Shown here piece by piece: positions 1 through 5,267 of a stretch of DNA of 5,267 bases. Below the pieces are notes generated by a model that had not been told where the DNA came from, did not search any database, and saw only the letters and a program-made list of their open reading frames with translations. Location: positions 1 to 5,267 of the forward strand of contig JACQRD010000085.1 of the NCBI GenBank assembly GCA_016206675.1, in the 5' to 3' direction. The DNA comes from Candidatus Omnitrophota bacterium. GTDB lineage: Bacteria > Omnitrophota > Gorgyraeia > Aquiviventales > Aquiviventaceae. Position 1 is the first letter of the stretch, and every line of letters begins with the position of its first letter. The position numbers were made by a program, and so were the translations under genes.

Positions 1-903
1 CGCCAGCGCCGTGATGATCCACGGCCAGGAACGCAGGCAGTAGTGCGCGATGTTGAACCACAGCACCGATCCCATCGCGTGGCGCTCATTCCGGCAGGAG
101 ACCAGCCGCTGCACGATCACCCCGCCTCCGTCGGTGTTCTTCCACGCCCACCACTGCACCAGGATCAGGCCGAGAAACCAGCCGAACGGCGAGTCCCATA
201 GCGAGCCGCCCGACGAAGGCAACGGCGGGATCACGGCCAGGTACGGCGTGCCGGAGAGCTGCTGCACCAACGACTCCAGCCCCCCGACCGCCTGCACCGC
301 CCACATGGCCAGCAGCACCGCGCCCACCATCGCCCAGATGAACTGGAACGCATCGGTGAGCACCACGCCCCAGAGGCCCGACAACGACGTGTAGCACGTC
401 CCCACGATGACCGAACAAATAATGGCGGATTCCCGGCCCACCCCGGTGACTTCCTGCAGGACTTTCGTCATCCCGGTCACCGGCCAGGCGCCCATGACGA
501 AGCAGTTGTACAGCAACCCCCAGTAGAGGGCCTTGAACCCTCGCAGGAACGCGGCGGCCCTGCCGCTGTAGCGCCGCTCGACCAGCTCCACCTCGGTCAG
601 CACGCCGGAGCGCTTCCACAGCTTCGCGAAGACGAACACCGCCAGCATCGTGCTCACCGCCAGCGCCCACAGCTCCCAATTGCCCCACACCCCCCGGCGG
701 CGCACCATGCCGGTCACCAGCAGCGGCGTATCCGAGGAGAACGCCGTCGCGGCGATCGAGGTGCCGGCCAGCCACCAGCCGAGTTTCCGGTTCGAGGCGA
801 AGTAGGCCTCCAGGCTCCGCCCCGCGACCCGGCTGAAGAGCACCCCCAGCACGAGGCTCATTCCGCAGAAGACCGCCACGATCGTCCAATCAATCCAGTG
901 CAT
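1..903 (-). CDS. Sodium:solute symporter (SSS) family transporter, N-terminal 301 residues, runs off the left edge
   Basis: Inner-membrane protein, predicted to import a small solute with Na+. The reading frame is open from ATG at 903 to base 1 (301 codons, no stop); the C-terminal part lies outside the window. The start is supported by a purine-rich GAGGGAG a few bases upstream. Visible features are a first hydrophobic helix at about residues 5-25, the SSS-like stretch LGWWLAGTSIAATAFSSDTP at 41-60, a helix at about 78-94, TSLSGLWGVVLTDAFQF at 172-188 (resembling the conserved SSS segment with G-G/L-x-V-x-x-T-D-x-x-Q) and hydrophobic helices at about 186-207 and 241-254. Family members usually have 12-14 helices and about 450-600 residues, so roughly half is present. 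It lies downstream of anmK on the same strand, but 333 bp away. Import of MurNAc, anhydro-MurNAc or a related amino sugar is inferred from context only; the substrate cannot be read from sequence. Confidence 0.85.
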   Translation of the reverse strand, partial: MHWIDWTIVAVFCGMSLVLGVLFSRVAGRSLEAYFASNRKLGWWLAGTSIAATAFSSDTPLLVTGMVRRRGVWGNWELWALAVSTMLAVFVFAKLWKRSGVLTEVELVERRYSGRAAAFLRGFKALYWGLLYNCFVMGAWPVTGMTKVLQEVTGVGRESAIICSVIVGTCYTSLSGLWGVVLTDAFQFIWAMVGAVLLAMWAVQAVGGLESLVQQLSGTPYLAVIPPLPSSGGSLWDSPFGWFLGLILVQWWAWKNTDGGGVIVQRLVSCRNERHAMGSVLWFNIAHYCLRSWPWIITALA

Positions 904-955
904 CGCTCCCTCTTCTAGGGCGGGCGGCATGGGCCGCGCTTCGTTCGCCGCTCAG

Positions 956-1000
956 CAGATTTTGTTCGCCGGTACTCTTCCAGGGGCCGAACAAAATCTG
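956..1000. repeat. Perfect 13-bp inverted repeat
   Basis: CAGATTTTGTTCG at 956-968 is matched exactly by its reverse complement CGAACAAAATCTG at 988-1000, with a 19-base loop. No T-run follows either arm, so it is not a typical intrinsic terminator. Its arms share the core GATTTT with the next inverted repeat, suggesting a REP-like intergenic element or a pair of protein-binding sites. The perfect match is seen directly; any function is inference. Confidence 0.8.
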
Positions 1001-1079
1001 AATTCGCGGCTCATCGAATCCGCGGCCCTCCGCCCGCCATTGTCTCAGGCCGGCCGGAGCCGTGTGGTGAGCGGCACGT

Positions 1080-1137
1080 CTGATTTTCGAGCGGCCACGG
1101 TGCCCCAACTCTTGAGGCTGGCGAGCGAGAAAATCAG
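1080..1137. repeat. Inverted repeat with 9-bp arms and GATTTTC core
   Basis: CTGATTTTC at 1080-1088 pairs perfectly with GAAAATCAG at 1129-1137 across a 40-base spacer. Sequence next to the arms (GAGCG at 1089-1093 and GCGAGCGA at 1121-1128) is also similar, in direct orientation. The arm is close to that of the repeat at 956-1000 (CAGATTTTG), so the two look like related copies. Confidence 0.6.
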
Positions 1138-1146
1138 CCGAGCGCC

Positions 1147-1169
1147 GGGCCCGCTCGGTGGGCGGGCCC
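1147..1169. repeat. GC-only 8-bp hairpin between anmK and the symporter gene
   Basis: GGGCCCGC at 1147-1154 and GCGGGCCC at 1162-1169 form a perfect stem with the 7-base loop TCGGTGG. It lies about 70 bases past the anmK stop on the minus strand. On that strand the next T-rich stretch (GATTTTC) comes only about 10 bases after the stem, so it is at best an atypical terminator. It may instead be part of the same composite repeat as 1080-1137. Confidence 0.5.
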
Positions 1170-1236
1170 AAGCGGTGCCGCGAACCACAGCGGCGACAGG
1201 CCGGCCCAGAGCCGAATGACGACGCGCCGAGCCTTA

Positions 1237-2394
1237 TCATGCGGAGACGAGGATGCCGAGGGGGCGGGGGCCCCGGGCACCGGTGGTGTGCGGCAAGTGA
1301 TTGCTGCGACCTTGGATTGCCCGCAGCGCCAGGAACGCAAACGCGACCGGCTCCTTGGCCTGGGGATCCAGGCCATAGCGCGCAATCGAATACACGGGAA
1401 CCGGAGCCAGCAATCGCGTCAGATGGGCCATGAGCGTGCGATTCTTCACCCCGCCGCCGCTGACGATCACTTCGCGGATCGGCGCACGGACGAACCGGCG
1501 GTAGCTGTCTGCGATCGTGCAGGCCGTGAAGTACGTCACCGTCGCCAGCACGTCGAGTCCGCGCCGCCACCACCGCCTGCCGAACGCCTCAGCCAACAAC
1601 GATGCATTGAACAGCTCAGGGCCGGTGGATTTGGGCGGCGGCCGGCGGAAGTACGGATGCGCCAGCAACCGTTTCAGCGCCGCCTCATCCACACGGCCCT
1701 GCCGCGCCAGGCCGCCACCAGAATCAAAGGACTGGCGGCCCGCGGTGATGCGGCGCGCGGCCGTATCCATCAAGCCGTTGCCAGGCCCGGTGTCGAACGC
1801 CAGCGGCGTCACCCTTCGTCCGACGATGGCGACGTTGGCGATCCCCCCGATGTTCTGCAAGGCCCGCGCAGCGCCCCGGCCGAAAAAATACTGATCGAAG
1901 AAGGGCACCAGCGGCGCGCCCTCGCCGCCGGCGGCGAGATCCCGCATGCGGAAATCCGCGACGACCGGCAGGCCGGTCCGCTCGGCGATGAGGCTGGGAT
2001 CGCCCAGTTCCAGGGTAGAGGGAATGGGGTCGCGCGGGCCGTGATACACCGTGTGGCCGTGAGAACCGACCACCGCCACCCGCTGGAGAGAAACGCGGCC
2101 GACCGAGCCGGCACCATCCTCGCTGGCGAGGGAGTGCCGCGCGCCGTGAAGCGCGCGGCCGGCTCGCAAGACCTGTAGCGCCGAGTCCGCCAGCAGCTCG
2201 CCAAGCAGGATATTGACCTGGGCCAGTTGGGGAGCGGTCAGCTCCCCGGCACGCTGCAGCAGCGCACGGACCGGCGCCGGATAGGGGTCGGTCCGAAACG
2301 CCGCTACCCGAAAGGCGCGATGATGAAACTCAACCAGCGCCGCCGACACGCCGTCGCACGATGTGCCGGACATGAGGCCGATAGCAAGAGGCAT
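1237..2394 (-). CDS. anmK: Anhydro-N-acetylmuramic acid kinase (AnmK)
   Basis: Cytoplasmic enzyme that uses ATP and water to open the anhydro ring of 1,6-anhydro-MurNAc and phosphorylate it, giving MurNAc-6-phosphate for MurQ. The 385-residue product is close to the usual length of about 370. Family motifs appear in order: MSGTSCDG at 8-15 (ATP-binding), VVGSHGHTVYHGP at 108-120, GDPSLIAERTGLPVVADFR at 131-149, AAGGEGAPLVPFFD at 154-167, NIGGIANV at 181-188, FDTGPGNGLMD at 200-210, KSTGPELFN at 255-263, VSGGGVKN at 311-318 and the C-terminal KEPVAFAFLALR and TGA segments (347-373). Asp210 fits the catalytic base position (the Asp of the GPGN-x-LMD motif in characterised AnmK). The start follows a weak AGGT about nine bases upstream and begins the protein exactly where the family does. 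It lies 110 bp downstream of murQ, so the two are probably co-transcribed. Confidence 0.96.
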   Translation of the reverse strand: MPLAIGLMSGTSCDGVSAALVEFHHRAFRVAAFRTDPYPAPVRALLQRAGELTAPQLAQVNILLGELLADSALQVLRAGRALHGARHSLASEDGAGSVGRVSLQRVAVVGSHGHTVYHGPRDPIPSTLELGDPSLIAERTGLPVVADFRMRDLAAGGEGAPLVPFFDQYFFGRGAARALQNIGGIANVAIVGRRVTPLAFDTGPGNGLMDTAARRITAGRQSFDSGGGLARQGRVDEAALKRLLAHPYFRRPPPKSTGPELFNASLLAEAFGRRWWRRGLDVLATVTYFTACTIADSYRRFVRAPIREVIVSGGGVKNRTLMAHLTRLLAPVPVYSIARYGLDPQAKEPVAFAFLALRAIQGRSNHLPHTTGARGPRPLGILVSA

Positions 2395-2429
2395 AGCAGC
2401 TTACCTGGGGGCAGCGGGTCCTGCGACCG

Positions 2430-2498
2430 AGGCGGGCACCAGAGCGGAAGCTGTGGTCGCCGACGGGAGTGCCGGAAGCCGTAGGCGACGGCCCGCCT
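2430..2498. repeat. Two-tier stem-loop in the murQ-anmK gap
   Basis: The inner stem pairs GTCGCCGACGG (2456-2466) with CCGTAGGCGAC (2479-2489), 10 of 11 positions, with a 12-base loop. The outer stem pairs AGGCGGGC (2430-2437) with GCCCGCCT (2491-2498) perfectly. Together they fill most of the 110-bp gap between murQ and anmK. There is no T-run, so a terminator is unlikely. It could adjust relative expression of the two genes, stabilise mRNA, or be a copy of an interspersed repeat. The pairing is seen; the role is inference. Confidence 0.6.
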
Positions 2499-2504
2499 GC
2501 CGCG

Positions 2505-3419
<915 letters not shown>

Positions 3420-3455
3420 GCCCGCAGGATAGCATGAAAATCAAAAAAATAAAAC

Positions 3456-3484
3456 TTGACAGAACAGTCGGGAATCCTAATAAT
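3456..3484 (+). promoter_or_regulatory. Predicted sigma70-type promoter of the fur operon
   Basis: A consensus -35 TTGACA (3456-3461) is separated by 17 bases from AATAAT (3479-3484, five of six matches to TATAAT). The start would be near 3491, just before the palindrome at 3494-3510 and about 27 bases upstream of the fur ATG. This fits a repressor-controlled promoter. Confidence 0.65.
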
Positions 3485-3510
3485 TATCTAAAATTGAGAC
3501 TGAGTCTCAA
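3483..3510 (-). promoter_or_regulatory. Candidate promoter for murQ-anmK
   Basis: On the minus strand, TTGAGA (3510-3505, five of six matches to the -35 consensus) is followed after 16 bases by GATAAT (3488-3483, five of six matches to the -10 consensus). Transcription would start near 3476, leaving a leader of roughly 57 bases before the murQ ATG. The -35 lies inside the palindrome at 3494-3510, so a protein bound there would block it. Prediction only. Confidence 0.45.
3494..3510. promoter_or_regulatory. Palindromic operator, probable Fur box
   Basis: TTGAGACTGAGTCTCAA is a perfect palindrome with 7-base arms and a 3-base centre. It resembles Fur-box variants built on TGAGAAT-x-ATTCTCA-type dyads and lies right in front of a fur-family gene, the usual arrangement for autoregulation. 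It would sit at about +4 to +20 of the fur transcript and covers the place where a ribosome binding site would be. It also overlaps the -35 of the leftward murQ promoter candidate. Assignment to Fur is inferred from position and resemblance. Confidence 0.65.
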
Positions 3511-3517
3511 CTAGATT

Positions 3518-3997
3518 ATGAAACGGTTTGTGCTGATCGAACAACTGCTCAAGGACAAAGGCATCCGCCTCACTACCCAGCGACGGCTGGTGGTCCGCCG
3601 GGCCGTCTCGCATCTGCATTTCACCGCCGAAGAGCTCGTGGCGGATGTGCGGGCGATCGAGCCTTCCGTCGCGCGCGGCACCGTGTACCGGGTGCTGATT
3701 CTCCTCCATGAAGCCGGCGTCTTGGAAAAGCACGATTTCTGGCACGGTCCGCCGTACTACGAAGTGACCTTCGGCAAAGCCCACCACGACCATCTGATGT
3801 GCGTGCAGTGCGGCGAGATCATCGAGTTCCAGGAGCCGCGCTGGGAACGCCTGCAAGAAGAGGTCGTGAAGCAGCATGGCTATCAGCTTTTGAGCCACAC
3901 GCACAAACTCTACGGTCTGTGCGAACGCTGCCAGCATGTCGATCCGAAGCGCGCGTCCAAACCGCCTCATCTCCACGTCGAAGAGGTCGTGGCCTAA
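3518..3997 (+). CDS. fur: Fur-family ferric uptake regulator
   Basis: Cytoplasmic metal-dependent DNA-binding repressor of 159 residues, slightly longer than typical Fur (about 140-150). The N-terminal winged helix covers about 1-85: LTTQRRLVV (18-26), HFTAEELVADV (34-44) and the recognition helix region VARGTVYRVL (51-60). The dimerisation/metal domain follows, with HHDHLMCVQCGEIIEF at 89-104 and a second CxxC at Cys135/Cys138. Cys95 and Cys98 complete the structural zinc site. Glu82, His90, His92 and Glu103 are available for the regulatory site. Glu103, where PerR proteins carry a key aspartate, favours Fur over the peroxide sensor PerR; Zur is not fully excluded. ATG at 3518 has no clear Shine-Dalgarno because the palindrome occupies that space. 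The stop overlaps the next start by one base (TAATG), which suggests translational coupling. Likely autoregulated through the palindrome upstream. Confidence 0.93.
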   Translation: MKRFVLIEQLLKDKGIRLTTQRRLVVRRAVSHLHFTAEELVADVRAIEPSVARGTVYRVLILLHEAGVLEKHDFWHGPPYYEVTFGKAHHDHLMCVQCGEIIEFQEPRWERLQEEVVKQHGYQLLSHTHKLYGLCERCQHVDPKRASKPPHLHVEEVVA

Positions 3998-4227
3998 TGG
4001 CCGCTAAGCCCCTGTCCCCCACCCTGCTGTCACGGATTGCCGAGGCGATCGCCGGCATCCGCTATGGCGCGGTCCATATCACGATTCACGATTCGAAAGT
4101 GGTGCAGATCGAGAAAGCGGAAAAAATGCGCGTGTGTCGCGAGGCCGACCGGACGACCGGAGGTTCTCAGCCATCGGGCCCATCAAGGCCCAAGGAGGAC
4201 CAATGGAACGTCGGGTTGGAGTCGTGA
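3997..4227 (+). CDS. Small DUF2292/YezD-like protein
   Basis: A 76-residue protein of unknown function. Residues 9-46 (PTLLSRIAEAIAGIRYGAV, then a short beta-like stretch HITIHDSKVVQIEKAEKMRV) match what I know of the YezD/DUF2292 family: a helix, the IRYGxV motif, a strand, then a DGKVVQIEK-type strand. No signal peptide or membrane segment is visible, so it is probably cytoplasmic. Its ATG shares a base with the fur stop codon, and its last 25 bases overlap the receptor gene, so it is the middle gene of a tightly packed fur operon. The tail at about 48-76 is hydrophilic, Gly/Ser/Pro-rich and outside the recognised core. The composition of the core and its position make it a real gene; no function is assigned. 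Confidence 0.8.
   Translation: MAAKPLSPTLLSRIAEAIAGIRYGAVHITIHDSKVVQIEKAEKMRVCREADRTTGGSQPSGPSRPKEDQWNVGLES
4192..4198 (+). promoter_or_regulatory. Strong Shine-Dalgarno of the TonB-dependent receptor gene
   Basis: AAGGAGG ends four bases before ATG at 4203, inside the 3' end of the preceding small gene. It is the strongest ribosome binding site in the window and fixes the receptor start at 4203 rather than at the GTG or ATG codons further downstream. Confidence 0.8.
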
Positions 4228-5267
4228 GCGTGGGAGTGGTGATGAGCGTGGCCCTGTGCGCGGCGGCGGATGAGCCCAAGCCGGCCGTCCGATTGGAGGA
4301 AGTCACCGTGACCGCGGAGGAAGCGCGCGGGCCGTTCCTCCCGGACGTGGAGGGCGCGCGGATCTACAAAGGAAAGAAAACGGTGGTCATCGATCTGCAG
4401 GCCGTCCCCCCCATCGTCAACAATAATTACCGCCAGGCGCTGGCGAAGACGCCGGGGCTGCTGTTGAGCGAGGAGACGACCCCGCTGTTCAGCGTCGGCT
4501 ACCGGGGCCTGGAGCCGCACCGGGCGCAGTTCACCCAGGTCCTGAAGGACGGCGTCCCCATCCACGCGGACATGTTCGGCTACCCGGAGGCCTACTACGT
4601 GCCGCCGTTGCAGAGCATCGACCATCTCGAATTCGTCCACGGGGGTGCCGCCTTGATGTACGGGCCTCAGCCAGGCGGGGCGCTCAACTTCGTGACGAAG
4701 CAGCCAGCGACCGGCACGCCGTTTGCCGCTTATACCGAGAACAGCTTCGGGACGGATGAGCTCTTTTCGACCTACACCGGCTTCAGCGGCCACGTCGAGC
4801 CGGTGGGCTATCTGGGCTACTTCCATGAACGGGAGAGCAACGGGTTCCGCCAGACCAACAGCGACTTTGAGGTCATCGGCAGCGGGCTCAAGGTCACGCT
4901 GGGGCAGACCGGCACTTCGCGCTGGACGCTGGGCTACGATGAGTACCACGAGGAGCACGGGGAGCCCGGAGGCCTGACGAAAGCGGTCGCCGATAGCGAC
5001 GGCCGGGATACGACGACGCGGTTTCATGACCGGTTTCGCTTGGAGCGCTACTACGGCACACTGCTGTACGAGCAGGACCTCGGCGAGTCCAGCCGGCTCG
5101 ACTTCCGGACATTTGGAGGGCATTACCGCCGCTACAGCAAGCGCCAGCGGGGCGGCGGGTTCGGCACCGTGCCCACCGGCGCCAACGCGAGCACGAACTC
5201 CATCGAGGAGCAGGACTTCTACACGTTCGGGTTCGAGCCGCGGCTCCGGCACACGTATACGGCGTTC
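4203..5267 (+). CDS. FecA-like TonB-dependent outer-membrane receptor, N-terminal 355 residues, runs off the right edge
   Basis: Outer-membrane transporter expected to take up a ferric chelate with energy from TonB-ExbB-ExbD. The frame is open from ATG 4203 to the window end. Residues 1-22 form a signal peptide (Arg3-Arg4, hydrophobic core, cleavage probably after ALCAAA). LEEVTVTAEE at 31-40 is a good TonB box. The plug covers about 50-166, with YRQALAKTPGLLLSEE (76-91), VGYRGLEPHRAQFTQVLKDG (98-117), SIDHLEFVHGGAALMYGP (138-155) and GGALNFVTK (158-166), closest in my memory to ferric dicitrate receptors of the FecA type. Beta strands of the barrel begin near 172. Full receptors are about 700-800 residues, so more than half is missing. 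There is no N-terminal signalling (STN) domain, so the FecIR-type sigma/anti-sigma control of E. coli FecA is not expected. Co-transcription with fur suggests iron control. The exact siderophore is unknown. Confidence 0.92.
   Translation, partial: MERRVGVVSVGVVMSVALCAAADEPKPAVRLEEVTVTAEEARGPFLPDVEGARIYKGKKTVVIDLQAVPPIVNNNYRQALAKTPGLLLSEETTPLFSVGYRGLEPHRAQFTQVLKDGVPIHADMFGYPEAYYVPPLQSIDHLEFVHGGAALMYGPQPGGALNFVTKQPATGTPFAAYTENSFGTDELFSTYTGFSGHVEPVGYLGYFHERESNGFRQTNSDFEVIGSGLKVTLGQTGTSRWTLGYDEYHEEHGEPGGLTKAVADSDGRDTTTRFHDRFRLERYYGTLLYEQDLGESSRLDFRTFGGHYRRYSKRQRGGGFGTVPTGANASTNSIEEQDFYTFGFEPRLRHTYTAF

Larger units (their letters stand above)
904..1236. other. Intergenic region rich in inverted repeats, no convincing gene
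   Basis: This 333-bp gap separates anmK from the symporter gene. Short open frames exist on both strands but have low-complexity, Arg/Pro/Ala-rich translations and no recognisable domain. The gap holds three inverted repeats (956-1000, 1080-1137 and 1147-1169) and two short imperfect direct repeats: 940-950 against 961-971, and 1000-1010 against 1016-1026. The region could terminate the murQ-anmK transcript and carry the promoter of the symporter gene, but I see no clear -35/-10 pair for the latter. Confidence 0.6.

Noticed and set aside
86..889. Minus-strand open frame (267 codons) inside the symporter gene
   Set aside because: It is in a different frame from the symporter, is Gly/Arg-rich and lacks hydrophobic helices. 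The frame starting at 903 gives a proper membrane transporter.
1147..1169. Intrinsic terminator for the murQ-anmK transcript
   Set aside because: The stem is strong, but no T-run follows directly on the minus strand; it was kept only as a hairpin repeat.
1216..2178. Long plus-strand open frame (320 codons) opposite anmK
   Set aside because: Low-complexity Arg/Gln/Ala-rich product without motifs; the minus strand encodes a complete AnmK with all family blocks.
2395..2504. Possible remnant gene between murQ and anmK
   Set aside because: Ala/Pro/Arg/Leu-rich frames can be read through it, but there is no start, domain or family resemblance; the base pairing explains the sequence better.
3488..3976. 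Open frame of 162 codons on the minus strand opposite fur
   Set aside because: The plus-strand product has all Fur signature residues, and the antisense product has no recognisable domain.
4176..4191. Small hairpin GGGCC-CATCAA-GGCCC just before the receptor Shine-Dalgarno
   Set aside because: Only five base pairs, and expected by chance in DNA of this composition; it does not cover the ribosome binding site.
4167..5252. Long open frame on the minus strand (361 codons) opposite the receptor gene
   Set aside because: Its translation is Arg/Ala/Val-rich with no domain, and the plus strand carries an unmistakable TonB receptor. Long antisense frames are common in GC-rich DNA.

Overview
The window is GC-rich, densely coding bacterial DNA with two divergent gene blocks. 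The outer-membrane TonB-dependent receptor shows that the host is Gram-negative. The overall style (high GC, a FecA-like receptor beside fur and a DUF2292/YezD gene, AnmK/MurQ recycling) would fit a Nitrospirota-like or proteobacterial genome. That placement is an impression, not a demonstration.

Left block, all on the minus strand (read from 3419 down to 1): murQ (MurNAc-6-phosphate etherase, 2505-3419), anmK (anhydro-MurNAc kinase, 1237-2394) and the 5' part of a sodium:solute symporter (SSS) family transporter gene that runs off the left edge (1-903). AnmK plus MurQ turn 1,6-anhydro-MurNAc into GlcNAc-6-phosphate and D-lactate, the cytoplasmic core of peptidoglycan recycling. The neighbouring symporter is a plausible, unproven, uptake route for the amino sugar. 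The murQ-anmK gap (110 bp) and the anmK-symporter gap (333 bp) hold no convincing gene, but both contain strong inverted repeats.

Centre (3420-3517): a short AT-rich divergent promoter region that stands out from the GC-rich surroundings. It carries a perfect 7-3-7 palindrome, TTGAGACTGAGTCTCAA, at 3494-3510. A good sigma70-type promoter faces right towards fur, and a second promoter-like pair faces left towards murQ, with its -35 element inside the palindrome. This is the likely Fur operator, and it is placed so that it could act on both blocks.

Right block, all on the plus strand: a Fur-family regulator (3518-3997), a small DUF2292/YezD-like protein (3997-4227) and the 5' 355 codons of a FecA-like TonB-dependent receptor (4203 to the right edge). 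The genes overlap by 1 and 25 nt, so they are very probably one transcript: an autoregulated iron-uptake operon.

No rRNA, tRNA, CRISPR array, transposase or integrase is visible. The points most worth following are the shared palindrome linking iron regulation to cell-wall recycling, the symporter as a candidate MurNAc-type importer, the cluster of related palindromes at 953-1169, and the uncharacterised YezD-like protein locked between fur and the receptor.
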